Source: Moraxella haemolytica (GTDB lineage: Bacteria; Pseudomonadota; Gammaproteobacteria; Pseudomonadales; Moraxellaceae). From it: a stretch of 64,000 nt of DNA. Shown in pieces: positions 19,365-28,617 of the stretch. The stretch covers positions 682,001-746,000 of the forward strand of contig NZ_CP089974.1 in NCBI RefSeq assembly GCF_030177935.1. The letters run 5' to 3'. The position numbers and the translations under genes are program-made. Positions within the stretch are counted from its first letter, which is position 1. Every line of letters starts with the position of its first letter. The notes under the pieces were generated by a model that saw nothing but the letters and a program-made list of their open reading frames with translations, ran no database searches and was not told where the DNA came from.

Positions 19365-19639
19365 AAAAACTCCTTAATAATCGGTTTAAAGAAATTAGCT
19401 TAGTAAATAAAGCTAGATTAGCATTATTTTATAAAAAATGGAAAGATTGACTTAATTTGTAACAATAATTTTTATAAGATTAAATTTTGCAAAATAATAA
19501 TTTGATCAGAGAGGCGGGTGCATGTTTAAGATTTCTTGATGAAAAATCTAGGGGTTTTTGGGTGGCATAATGGTTTTTTTATGTTAGAATGGGTAATTTA
19601 TTATTGATAAATTCATTCATGAAATGGAGGGGTAAAGCT

Positions 19640-21001
19640 ATGAGCGACCGTTATGGTGAGTTGGTTCAGTCATCTTTGGGAAGAAAAGTTGCCAAAAATC
19701 TTGGTTTGCCGTTGCCGATTAAGCTGGACCGTTATGAAGCAGGTCAACCTGTTATTCGTGGTGAAGTTGCTTTGGCGGTATCAGTTGGCGATGATACTTT
19801 GGTGGCGGATGCTTTGCAGGATATTTTGGTAAAACTTGATGCCAAAATCACCACACAACAAGACTTACATACCAAGCTAAGTGATGAGAATGCTCGCTTT
19901 AAGGTGGCGATTTTTGATGCGACAAATATCAAAAACACCGATGAGTTAAAGCAGGTGTATGAGTTTTTTCACGCCATCGCCAGACACATCAAATCTTCTG
20001 GGCGCATTGTCATCATCGCTCGTCCGTCATGTTGTACAGGTAGCGATGTGGGTTTTGCTTTGGCTCAAAGAGCCTTGCTTGGTTTTACCAAATCAGTTGC
20101 CAAGGAATTTAAAAAAGGCATTACTGCCAATGTCATTTATACACAAGTGGGAGCAGAGGCTCATCTTGAGCACGCATTAAGATTCTTCTTGTCTGCCAAG
20201 TCCGCTTATGTATCAGGTCAGCCCATCACCTTGACTGTGGGCGGTCAGGTAGATACGAGTGATTTTGATGATGCAAAACCGTTGGCAGGCAAAAAAATCC
20301 TTGTAACAGGTGCGTCTCGTGGTATTGGTGCGGCGGTAGCACAGGTTTTAGCAAGAGATGGTGCTAAGTTATACTGCTTAGATGTGCCACAAAGCCTAGC
20401 AGAGCTTCAGGTAGTGGCAGGAAATTTGGGTGGTCAAGCCTTGCCACTTGATATTACCAATGAGAATGCTGCTAAAGAGATTTTGGAACAATGCGGTGTG
20501 CTAGATGGCATTGTTCATAATGCTGGAGTTACTCGTGATAAGACTTTGGCAAATATGAGTGAAGATAAATGGGATTTGGTGTTAAGCATTAACCTAAAGG
20601 CCATTCATACCATCAATGAGTATTTGATTGCCAATGGTGGGGTGAGTGATGTTGCACGCATCGTCTGCGTGTCATCAATCTCAGGTATTGCAGGTAATTT
20701 GGGTCAAACCAACTATGCCATGAGTAAGGCTGGTGTCATCGGTTTGGTAGAGGCAACAGCACGGACATTTGACGGTTCAAATAAGACCATCAATGCGGTT
20801 GCACCAGGATTTATTGAAACTAAGATGACCAGTCTTATTCCATTTGCTATCAGGGAGGCAGGACGGCGTATGAATTCTATGAGTCAAGGTGGAGAGCCTG
20901 TGGATGTGGCAGAAACCATCGCTTGGCTACTATCGCCTAAAGCATCAGGCTTAAATGGTAATATTGTACGAGTCTGTGGTCAAAGCGTGCTTGGAGCTTA
21001 A
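19640..21001 (+). CDS. Two-domain short-chain dehydrogenase, FabG-like 3-oxoacyl reductase
   Basis: 453 aa, about twice the length of a single SDR. The C-terminal half (from about 215) has a complete active site: cofactor motif TGASRGIG (223-230), HNAG, a serine in VSSISG, and the YAMSK pair (Tyr359, Lys363). The N-terminal 200 residues look like a decayed SDR domain without these motifs. This matches the high-molecular-weight FabG family, which acts on 3-oxoacyl-CoA or -ACP. The ATG at 19640 has TGGAGGGG upstream. Followed by a MaoC-like gene. Confidence 0.85.
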   Translation: MSDRYGELVQSSLGRKVAKNLGLPLPIKLDRYEAGQPVIRGEVALAVSVGDDTLVADALQDILVKLDAKITTQQDLHTKLSDENARFKVAIFDATNIKNTDELKQVYEFFHAIARHIKSSGRIVIIARPSCCTGSDVGFALAQRALLGFTKSVAKEFKKGITANVIYTQVGAEAHLEHALRFFLSAKSAYVSGQPITLTVGGQVDTSDFDDAKPLAGKKILVTGASRGIGAAVAQVLARDGAKLYCLDVPQSLAELQVVAGNLGGQALPLDITNENAAKEILEQCGVLDGIVHNAGVTRDKTLANMSEDKWDLVLSINLKAIHTINEYLIANGGVSDVARIVCVSSISGIAGNLGQTNYAMSKAGVIGLVEATARTFDGSNKTINAVAPGFIETKMTSLIPFAIREAGRRMNSMSQGGEPVDVAETIAWLLSPKASGLNGNIVRVCGQSVLGA

Positions 21002-21134
21002 TGTTTTGTTGAGTTTTGAGATATTTATCAGCCAAACGGTCTAAAAATATGACGGTTTGGCGACTTAAAAATCCTAACAATTATATTGCAATATAACGAT
21101 TGTTGATTGCATTTTATGTACATGAAGGTATCTT

Positions 21135-22013
21135 ATGGCAGAACAACATTTTAAAGAATTGCCAAAAATGCACACCACTTATGCCAATGTTATCAAAAGT
21201 TTGATTCCTATTGGCGATAATAAGGCAAAGACTTTGCCTGAATCGATATATCAAGTGGATCATCTGGCCATTGATGAGCAGAATTTAAGAGAGTATCGTA
21301 AAATCTGTGGGTTCATCAATGACGGTCGTGTACCACCAACTTATTTTGCGGTGTTGTCGCAGACTTTGCAGATGAATATGATGGCAAAGCCAGATTTTCC
21401 CTTTGCCATGCTTGGCTTGGTGCACATAGAAAACAGCGTAACACAGCATCGCATTATTTATGATAGTGAAACGGTGTCATTATCGGTGCGTATTGCTAAT
21501 TTAAAGGCACATGACAAGGGTCAGCAGTTTGATTTTATCACCACGGTTAGTATCCAAGATGAGCTGGTGTGGGAAGGGGTATCAACCTACCTTTCACGCC
21601 AGAAAAAAACTGCCGAAGAGCGAGCTCGTCCAAAGACTGTGGAGACGCCAACCCCTAGACTTGAGCCGGACGATAATCATTGGGCGGAGCTGATTAACAT
21701 TCCTGAAGACATTGGTCGTAGATACGCTTTTGTGTCTGGGGACTTTAATTTGATTCATTTGCACCCTTTATCTGCTCGTGCCTTTGGCTTTCCCCGTGCC
21801 ATTGCACATGGTATGTGGTCAAAAGCAGCAAGCATTGCTCAGTTTCACGACTTACCTAAGGCTTATCGTGTTGATGTGTCATTTAAAACCCCAATTTTTT
21901 TGCCATCTAAGATAGACTTTGTGGCTCGCACAGAAACAGATGGTCGCAGTTTTGCCTTGTATGCTGCAGGGACTGACAAACCGCATTTATTGGGTCGCAT
22001 TACTTTTTTATAG
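21135..22013 (+). CDS. MaoC-like (R)-hydratase/dehydratase, double hot-dog protein
   Basis: 292 aa. The C-terminal hot-dog domain carries the hydratase motif: YAFVSGDFNLIHLHPLSAR, with Asp and His of the D-x-N-x-x-H dyad, and the IAHGMW segment. The N-terminal half is a second, motif-less hot-dog repeat, as in eukaryote-type hydratase 2 and related bacterial enzymes. The expected activity is hydration of trans-2-enoyl-CoA/ACP. It sits between the reductase and a serine hydrolase, 133 nt after the former. Confidence 0.85.
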   Translation: MAEQHFKELPKMHTTYANVIKSLIPIGDNKAKTLPESIYQVDHLAIDEQNLREYRKICGFINDGRVPPTYFAVLSQTLQMNMMAKPDFPFAMLGLVHIENSVTQHRIIYDSETVSLSVRIANLKAHDKGQQFDFITTVSIQDELVWEGVSTYLSRQKKTAEERARPKTVETPTPRLEPDDNHWAELINIPEDIGRRYAFVSGDFNLIHLHPLSARAFGFPRAIAHGMWSKAASIAQFHDLPKAYRVDVSFKTPIFLPSKIDFVARTETDGRSFALYAAGTDKPHLLGRITFL

Positions 22014-22171
22014 TAAGTCTAATGTGTAGACATGAATAAAATGGCATAAAAACAATCAAAAAACTGGATTGATGTTCAGTTTTTTGATAAATGCCCATAG
22101 CAAGTTGTCTTGTTAATTTTGGGTGGTTTGACTAATGCAGATTTTGAGATTTGAGATAACAAGAGTGATGT

Positions 22172-23431
22172 ATGGCAGATTGGCAGGTTTTTAATGGGGT
22201 GTTGTCAGCCCTGCAATTTGATGAGTCGCCCGCAGGTGGTGTGGTTGTGGTTTATCAAGATGGTCGTGAGATAGTAAATGCTTCTGTGGGTCATGCTTTG
22301 CCCCAGATGGCATGGCAAGATACGGTCTTGTCAGTGAACTTCTCCATTGGGAAGGGGGTGTTGGCGACATTAGTGGCGGTATTGGTATCTAAAGGATTGT
22401 TGAATTATGATACACTGATTAGCCATTATTGGCAGAACTTTGCCAATAATGGCAAGCAGAGCATTACTTTGCGTCAGATATTAACTCATACATCAGGATT
22501 GTTTAATATCACGGCTTTGACGCAGTCGGTTGATGACTTGTTGGATTGGCAGGCGATGGGCAGGTTGATTGAAAATATGCCTATTGATACACCACGAGGA
22601 CAAGAGTTGCATAACTATGCCAGTGCATACAGTGCCTTGGTGTCTGGGTGGGTGATAGGTCATACCATTGAAAGGGTGCTTGGCATGAAGCTACAAGCAG
22701 TGCTTGATGAATATTTGGCTAAGCCACTTGGTGTAGAAGGGCAGTTATACTATGGTGTACCTGATGACAAGGTACACTTAATCGCCAAGCCTGTGCGTTA
22801 TTTTGATGGTCTACAAGGTGTCAAAAGAAAGCCTGTGCTAAAACCAGATACGCCGATGGTGTTACAAAGTCTAAGCAAGATGCCTGCTGCTGCCATTTGG
22901 CGAACGGCATTAAATGGAAATGATATGACGACTGCCAATATCAATAAGCTATATTTTGGCACTTCCAAGATGAATCTGGCAAATTATAAGAATGCCTTGA
23001 TGCCCAACGGTAGAGATGGTATTGAGTATCATCATACCGATGTATTAAAAGCTGTTATCCCTGCCGCCAATGGCGTCTCTACCGCTCAAGCACTTGCTAG
23101 AATATATGCAATGCACGCTAATGACGGTGTGTGGCAGGGGAAGACTTTGATTAACTCTGAAGTTTTGGCGGATATGAGGCGAGTGCAAGTTGATGGATTT
23201 GATGCTGTCATGCCTGCTAATATGCGATGGCGAACAGGCTTTCACCGCTTGTTTAGCCTACAAGATGTAAGCGAGGCATATGGGCATATGGGCTATAATG
23301 GCTCAGTGGCATTTTGCGATCCTAAGCGTCGCTTGTCAATGGCATTCATTCATAATTTTGATACAACCATGCTCAATGATGTACGACAATTCGCCTTATC
23401 TGAGATGGCAATTCATCTAGCATCTCGTTAA
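22172..23431 (+). CDS. Serine hydrolase of the beta-lactamase/esterase (class C-like) family
   Basis: 419 aa, cytoplasmic by sequence, as no signal peptide is visible. The SxxK catalytic motif is SIGK (58-61), the second motif is YAS in LHNYASAYSAL, and the third, a KTG equivalent, reads HMG in YGHMGYNGS. The H-x-G form and the missing signal peptide favour an esterase over a true beta-lactamase. It closes the lipid-type cluster FabG-MaoC-hydrolase, and its substrate may be an acyl ester. Confidence 0.85.
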   Translation: MADWQVFNGVLSALQFDESPAGGVVVVYQDGREIVNASVGHALPQMAWQDTVLSVNFSIGKGVLATLVAVLVSKGLLNYDTLISHYWQNFANNGKQSITLRQILTHTSGLFNITALTQSVDDLLDWQAMGRLIENMPIDTPRGQELHNYASAYSALVSGWVIGHTIERVLGMKLQAVLDEYLAKPLGVEGQLYYGVPDDKVHLIAKPVRYFDGLQGVKRKPVLKPDTPMVLQSLSKMPAAAIWRTALNGNDMTTANINKLYFGTSKMNLANYKNALMPNGRDGIEYHHTDVLKAVIPAANGVSTAQALARIYAMHANDGVWQGKTLINSEVLADMRRVQVDGFDAVMPANMRWRTGFHRLFSLQDVSEAYGHMGYNGSVAFCDPKRRLSMAFIHNFDTTMLNDVRQFALSEMAIHLASR

Positions 23432-23494
23432 GGCTTGATAATCCGTGGATTATATAATAAAATAATCTCTTTAATTTTCAAAAAAAGACTACTT

Positions 23495-24031
23495 ATGAAT
23501 ACAGAACCTGCCATCAATGTGATGATTTCTCAAGAGGAAATTGCCGTTAAAGTCAAAGAACTGGGTGCTGCCATCAATGCTCACTACGCCAATAGCGATA
23601 AAGCGTTAATTTTGATTGGACTTCTGCGTGGTTCGGTTATTTTTATGGCGGACTTATGCCGTGCGATTGACAAACCACATGAACTTGATTTTATGACAGT
23701 GTCAAGCTATATCAATAAAACCACTGTATCAAGTGGTGATGTCAAAATCCTAAAAGATTTGGATAGCGAGATTGCAGGCAAGGATGTGTTGATTGTGGAA
23801 GACATCATTGATTCAGGACGCACTCTATCAAAAGTGGTAGAAATCCTAAAAACTCGCAATCCAAACTCCATTGAGCTGTGCACTTTGGTTAGTAAGCCAT
23901 CACGCCGTGAAATTGAGATGGATGTTAAGTTTTTGGGTTTTGAAGTTGAGGATCGTTTTATTGTAGGCTATGGCTTAGATTATAATCAAAAATATCGCCA
24001 CATTCCTTTTATTGGTGAGATTGGTCTTTGA
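23495..24031 (+). CDS. hpt: Hypoxanthine phosphoribosyltransferase
   Basis: Purine salvage enzyme converting hypoxanthine (and guanine) with PRPP to the nucleotide. 178 aa. The PRPP-binding signature VLIVEDIIDSGRTL (98-111) is intact, with the upstream LIGLLRGSVIFMADL loop. The ATG at 23495 fits the family start; the 20 codons upstream from the TTG at 23435 are probably untranslated. The Shine-Dalgarno sequence is weak. Confidence 0.93.
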   Translation: MNTEPAINVMISQEEIAVKVKELGAAINAHYANSDKALILIGLLRGSVIFMADLCRAIDKPHELDFMTVSSYINKTTVSSGDVKILKDLDSEIAGKDVLIVEDIIDSGRTLSKVVEILKTRNPNSIELCTLVSKPSRREIEMDVKFLGFEVEDRFIVGYGLDYNQKYRHIPFIGEIGL

Positions 24032-24097
24032 ACTAAAGATTGATTGTGTGCCTTATTTGATTAAAAATCATTGGTATCATTCAACCTACTACTAAAG

Positions 24098-24133
24098 TAT
24101 ACCCTGTCATCATGATGGGGTTTATTTTTTTAT
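24098..24133 (+). terminator. Probable terminator after hpt
   Basis: A nine-pair stem with two G-U wobbles (24101-24109 with 24113-24121) is followed by TTTATTTTTTT. Weaker than the others in this window. Confidence 0.5.
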
Positions 24134-24258
24134 GGCTTGTGTTGTGCTGATGAGTTATGGAAAAGATTGAGTGGTAAAAGATATCAATGACCGTATTTTG
24201 ATGGTTAATTTTTCTTATTTAGACTATCACATCAATGACTTAATCCATGTGCAATGCA

Positions 24259-24291
24259 AAAAATAAAGGAGAGATTGTCGTCTCTCCTTTA
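24259..24291 (-). terminator. Intrinsic terminator after ilvD
   Basis: TAAAGGAGAGA (24264-24274) pairs with TCTCTCCTTTA (24281-24291). On the minus strand ATTTTTT follows. Confidence 0.8.
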
Positions 24292-24309
24292 CTCTCAAGT
24301 TTTGGGTAT

Positions 24310-26208
24310 TTATTCCACTTGACTGACATCTCTTACCGCTCCTGTGTCAGCACTGGTGGTAAGTGCTGCGTAGGCTCGTAAGGCTTGTGATACTTTACGC
24401 TGACGATTAACGGGTTTGAAGGCTTGCTTACCTTTTGCTAGCATTTGTTCACGACGGCGGGCAAGTTCATCATTGCAGACATCAAGATGGATAGACCGAT
24501 TTGGAATATCAATAATGATGGTGTCAAATTCTTTTACAAGGGCAATGTTGCCACCTTCTGCCGCTTCTGGGCTTGCATGTCCGATGGATAACCCCGATGT
24601 GCCACCGCTAAATCTGCCGTCTGTCAATAAGGCACACGCCTTGCCTAGTCCTTTTGATTTTAGATAGGAAGTTGGGTATAGCATCTCTTGCATACCAGGT
24701 CCACCCTTTGGCCCTTCGTAGCGAATAATGACAATATCGCCTGCGACGATTTGATCTGCCAAAATCGCTTCTACTGCACTGTCTTGGCTTTCAAATACTC
24801 TTGCACGCCCTGTAAATTTTAAAATGCTTTCATCTACGCCTGCTGTCTTAACCACGCAGCCACGAGTAGCAATGTTACCAAATAGCACCGCCAAACCACC
24901 ATCTTGACTGTATGCAAATTCTTTACTGCGGATACAGCCACTTTCACGATTGACATCAAGATTTGACCATTCTTTGTTTTGGCTAAATGCTTGTGTGGTG
25001 CGAATGCCGGCGGGGGCGGCGATGTAGAGATTCCGAGCATCTACATTGTCAGGGTTCATGATATCCCATTTGTTCAGTGCGTCTTTTAGCGTGGCACTAT
25101 GCACCGTTGGCACATTCGTGCGTAACAACCCTGCACGGTCAAGCTCGGCTAAAATCGCCATAACACCCCCTGCACGATGCACATCTTCCATGTGGTATTT
25201 TTGTGTGGCTGGAGCAACTTTAGATAGGCAGGGTACTTGACGGCTAAGATGGTCAATATCTGCCATTTTAAAGTTTACGCCTGCTTCGTGTGCTGCTGCC
25301 AGTAAGTGCAAAATCGTATTGGTACTACCACCCATAGCAATATCAAGACTCATCGCATTCATAAAGGCATCTTTGGTGGCGATAGAGCGTGGTAAAATGC
25401 TGTTATCGCCTTGTTCATAATGGCGTTGAGCGAGCTTGACTATCATTCTGCCAGCTTCCAAGAACAGCTCTTTTCTTTTGGCGTGTGTGGCAAGTAGTGA
25501 GCCATTACCTGGCAAGGATAGCCCCAATGCTTCGGTTAAGCAATTCATTGAATTGGCGGTAAACATACCAGAACAAGAGCCACAAGTAGGGCAGGCTGAC
25601 CGTTCAACGCTCATCACATCTTCATCAGAAATTAAGTCATCGGCAGCGTCAATCATGGCGTCCACAAGGTCAAGTTTACGCACTTTTTTGCCGTCATCGG
25701 CGGTGATGGTTTCATGTGTGGTATGCCCATCTGCCAATTCACTTGCCAAGACTTTACCAGCTTCCATCGGGCCGCCAGAAACAAAGATGGTAGGTATGTT
25801 CAGACGCAAGGCTGCCATCAGCATACCAGGGGTGATTTTATCGCAGTTGGAGATACACACCAAAGCATCGGCACAATGAGCATTAACCATATATTCTACA
25901 CTGTCGGCAATCAAATCACGGCTAGGCAGGGAGTAGAGCATACCACCATGCCCCATTGCAATGCCATCATCAACAGCAATGGTGTTAAATTCTTTAGCAA
26001 CACCGCCTGTCTTTTCTATTTCACGGGCGACCAGTTGCCCTAAGTCTTTTAGGTGAACATGTCCTGGTACAAACTGGGTGAATGAGTTGGCGATGGCAAT
26101 GATTGGCTTATTAAAATCATCATCGGTCATGCCTGTGGCACGCCATAAGGCTCTCGCCCCTGCCATATTGCGACCAGATGTAGAAGTTTTTGAACGGTAG
26201 GTTGGCAT
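24310..26208 (-). CDS. ilvD: Dihydroxy-acid dehydratase
   Basis: Fe-S dehydratase of branched-chain amino acid and pantothenate synthesis. It makes 2-oxoacids from 2,3-dihydroxy acids. 632 aa, slightly longer than the E. coli enzyme. Conserved cysteines are visible at 122 ([10 protein letters not shown]) and in [11 protein letters not shown] (206, 209, 212). The substrate and metal motif [14 protein letters not shown] is present near the C-terminus. AAGGAAA precedes the ATG. Stands alone, without ilv neighbours. Confidence 0.97.
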   Translation of the reverse strand: MPTYRSKTSTSGRNMAGARALWRATGMTDDDFNKPIIAIANSFTQFVPGHVHLKDLGQLVAREIEKTGGVAKEFNTIAVDDGIAMGHGGMLYSLPSRDLIADSVEYMVNAHCADALVCISNCDKITPGMLMAALRLNIPTIFVSGGPMEAGKVLASELADGHTTHETITADDGKKVRKLDLVDAMIDAADDLISDEDVMSVERSACPTCGSCSGMFTANSMNCLTEALGLSLPGNGSLLATHAKRKELFLEAGRMIVKLAQRHYEQGDNSILPRSIATKDAFMNAMSLDIAMGGSTNTILHLLAAAHEAGVNFKMADIDHLSRQVPCLSKVAPATQKYHMEDVHRAGGVMAILAELDRAGLLRTNVPTVHSATLKDALNKWDIMNPDNVDARNLYIAAPAGIRTTQAFSQNKEWSNLDVNRESGCIRSKEFAYSQDGGLAVLFGNIATRGCVVKTAGVDESILKFTGRARVFESQDSAVEAILADQIVAGDIVIIRYEGPKGGPGMQEMLYPTSYLKSKGLGKACALLTDGRFSGGTSGLSIGHASPEAAEGGNIALVKEFDTIIIDIPNRSIHLDVCNDELARRREQMLAKGKQAFKPVNRQRKVSQALRAYAALTTSADTGAVRDVSQVE

Positions 26209-26824
26209 CGTTTATTTCCTTGTTGGCTTGGACTTGGTCTATAGAAGCACGCCAAGTTAGCTAAGTTTATTTGCTTTATTGTAACATTTTTTTAAGGGTT
26301 TGTGAGAGCAAAAAGAGTGTTTCTTTTATATGAAAAAGTATAAAAATAAATTATGATTATAAACAAAGTTGCACAATTTTGGCTAATATTTTTTGGTTAA
26401 TTTTTGCAGAAAATTGTTTTTTGTACCCCTAGCTCTCACAAGGCGTATCTTAGGCTTGGTGAGATGACATAAGAGTGGTCGAAGTTTAACTCCTTGATGG
26501 ATTATAAAGATTATCTTATAAAAAAAGATGATAGATGGACGCGTGGACGGATTTGCTTATTTACCAAGGCGGATAAAAATGCTTTGGCGTTGCCTATTTT
26601 TTAAGCCTTGACATAAAGTTGTTAGATAAAATCTGGTGGTATTTTTGGCATTTTTCTTGAGAAAACTGGGTGGCTGTCTTGTCTGCAATTTGCAAATTAT
26701 TGCTAAATCTGTTAAATTTGTAAGCAAGGCTAATTAATACAAACATGATGATTGAACTTGTTTGTATTAATTAACTGTTTTGATTGAAGTAATTTAGATA
26801 TATTTTTAATTGATAAGGATAGGT
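26209..26824. other. Intergenic region between ilvD and the BCCT gene
   Basis: About 600 AT-rich bases between divergent genes, with no convincing gene. It should hold both promoters. The only striking structure is the 15-bp inverted repeat at 26731-26773 close to the transporter start. Confidence 0.6.
26731..26773. promoter_or_regulatory. 15-bp inverted repeat upstream of the BCCT transporter
   Basis: TAATTAATACAAACA (26731-26745) is perfectly repeated in inverse orientation at 26759-26773, with 13 nt between. It ends 51 nt before the ATG. It could be an operator for a repressor that senses osmolyte or choline, or a hairpin in the 5' untranslated region. There is no T run, so it is not a normal terminator. 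Confidence 0.5.
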
Positions 26825-28489
26825 ATGACGACACCAGAACAACCTAAGTCCAGTGCTATGCCTCAAGTTGAGATAAAGCGACTGGGTATTTTTCCGCAGG
26901 TAAATGTGCCTGTATTTTTAATATCAGCATTACTGATTGTTGGTTTTATTATTTTTGGGGCGATGTTTAGTGAGTTGGCGGGTCAAATTTTTGGCAAGGC
27001 ACAAACGCTCATCACTCGACATTTTGGCTTTATGTTCATTATCTTAATGAATGCAGCCTTAGTGTTTTGTGTGTATATATCATTAAGTCGCTATGGCGAT
27101 ATTCGCCTTGGGGCTCAAACAGAAACACCTGAATATAGCTTTGGTTCATGGATTGGAATGCTGTTTTCAGCCGGTATTGGTATTGGGCTACTTTATTGGG
27201 GTACAGCTGAGCCTCTGTATCACTTTGTGAAGCCACCTATTGCCGACTCTAGTAGTGTAGAGAGTGCTAAGCAGGCGATGCAGTTGTCGTTTTTGCATTG
27301 GGGTTTGCACGCTTGGGCGGTGTACTCAGTGGTGGCGTTGAGTCTTGCTTATTTTCACTATCGGCGCGGCTTACCGCTGTCAATTCGTTCGGTGCTATTT
27401 CCATTGATTGGTAAGAATATTTATGGCAAATGGGGGCATGCGGTCGATATTTTGGCGGTGTTTGGTACGATGTTTGGTGTGGTAACCTCGCTCGGTCTTG
27501 GTGTGATGCAACTTGAAACAGGACTTGGGCAGATGTTTGGTATTGAACCAAGTCTTGTATTTAAAATCGCCCTAGTAGCAGGCATTACCGCTTGTGCGGC
27601 ATTTTCTGTGATGGCAGGACTTGATAAGGGGGTGAAACGCCTAAGTGATATCACCATTATTGGTACGCTCATCATGCTTGCCTTTATGATCATAGCAGGT
27701 CCAACTCAGTTTATTTTAGATAGCTTTGTGGAGAATATAGGTAACTATGCAGGCAATATCATCACGCTAGGGCTTTGGAATGAAGCCTATATGGATAGCG
27801 ATTGGCAGGGTGCTTGGACAATCTTTTATTGGGCATGGTGGGTAAGTTGGTCGCCATTTGTGGGTATTTTTATCGCTCGTATTTCTCGTGGTCGTACCAT
27901 TCGTGAGTTTATTTTTGGTGTGCTATTTGTGCCGATGCTCTTGTTGTTTTTGTGGTTTACGGCCTTTGGTGGCGTGGCGATCAATATGGAGTTGTCTGGA
28001 GATTTTGGTTTATCAGCGGCAGTGCTTGCTGATTCAGGTAGTGCGATTTTTAAATTTATTGAATATTACCCATTTACGCAAGGCTTGGTGGTAGTAACAC
28101 TGGTGATGATTGTGCTGTGGTTTGTAACCAGTGCAGACAGTGCCAGTCTTGTGGTGGATATGCTAACTGCAGGTGGTAACACCAATCCACCAAAAATCCA
28201 AAGACTGTTTTGGGTAACATCAGAAGGCATCATTGCGGCAATCTTGCTAGCAGCAGGAGGGCTTTCGGCGTTGCAAGCAGCAGCGATTGTGGCAGGACTG
28301 CCCTTTGCTCTTGTTATCTTTGTGATGATGTACTGTCTGATTCGTGGACTTGGGCGAGATCGTTTGACCTTATACCGTAATAACCAATGGTATATTACCG
28401 AAGAGTCTGCCGAGCATAATAGTGCTAACGAGATGGTGGATGAGCATCTGTTACCAGGACCGCCTCCAACCACAGAAAAAGCAGACTAA
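26825..28489 (+). CDS. BCCT family transporter (choline/betaine/carnitine type)
   Basis: 554 aa, twelve predicted membrane helices. Family hallmarks are WGTAEPLYHFVKPP, the tryptophan-rich YWAWWVSWSPFVGIFIARISRGRTIREF block of helix 8, and a late SADSASLVVDML motif. It imports quaternary ammonium osmolytes, driven by sodium or protons; which one cannot be read. The ATG at 26825 has AAGGATAGG nearby. No betA/betB genes accompany it. Its terminator is the left copy of the 39-bp repeat flanking the CRISPR island. Confidence 0.9.
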   Translation: MTTPEQPKSSAMPQVEIKRLGIFPQVNVPVFLISALLIVGFIIFGAMFSELAGQIFGKAQTLITRHFGFMFIILMNAALVFCVYISLSRYGDIRLGAQTETPEYSFGSWIGMLFSAGIGIGLLYWGTAEPLYHFVKPPIADSSSVESAKQAMQLSFLHWGLHAWAVYSVVALSLAYFHYRRGLPLSIRSVLFPLIGKNIYGKWGHAVDILAVFGTMFGVVTSLGLGVMQLETGLGQMFGIEPSLVFKIALVAGITACAAFSVMAGLDKGVKRLSDITIIGTLIMLAFMIIAGPTQFILDSFVENIGNYAGNIITLGLWNEAYMDSDWQGAWTIFYWAWWVSWSPFVGIFIARISRGRTIREFIFGVLFVPMLLLFLWFTAFGGVAINMELSGDFGLSAAVLADSGSAIFKFIEYYPFTQGLVVVTLVMIVLWFVTSADSASLVVDMLTAGGNTNPPKIQRLFWVTSEGIIAAILLAAGGLSALQAAAIVAGLPFALVIFVMMYCLIRGLGRDRLTLYRNNQWYITEESAEHNSANEMVDEHLLPGPPPTTEKAD

Positions 28490-28494
28490 TAGCA

Positions 28495-28533
28495 ATAAAA
28501 AAATCGGACCTATTTGTCCGATTTTTTATTTTA
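28495..28533. terminator. Bidirectional terminator, left copy of 39-bp island-flanking repeat
   Basis: Stem AAATCGGAC/GTCCGATTT with A and T runs outside it. It ends the BCCT gene on the plus strand and would also stop the crRNA precursor on the minus strand. It is identical to 36474-36512 except for one base in the loop (CTATTT here, CTAGTT there). Confidence 0.85.
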
Positions 28534-28581
28534 TTTTTTAGTTGCGATCCTAAAAAATTAAACAGTTGTTTGGCTATATTT

Positions 28582-28617
28582 GTATATGTTGATAGAAATT
28601 AAGGAAGGTCGTTAGAC
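28582..28617 (-). repeat. Degenerate terminal CRISPR repeat
   Basis: Identical to the others over the GTCTAACGACCTTCCTTAAT part, but the hairpin half is replaced by unrelated AT-rich bases, so it cannot form a crRNA handle. It marks the leader-distal, oldest end. Confidence 0.9.

Noticed and set aside
22172-23431. Antibiotic-inactivating class C beta-lactamase
   Set aside because: No signal peptide, and HMG instead of KTG; esterase-type hydrolase is more likely.
28534-28581. tracrRNA-like anti-repeat near the array
   Set aside because: No stretch complementary to the repeat outside the array was found by eye, and Cas12a does not need one.
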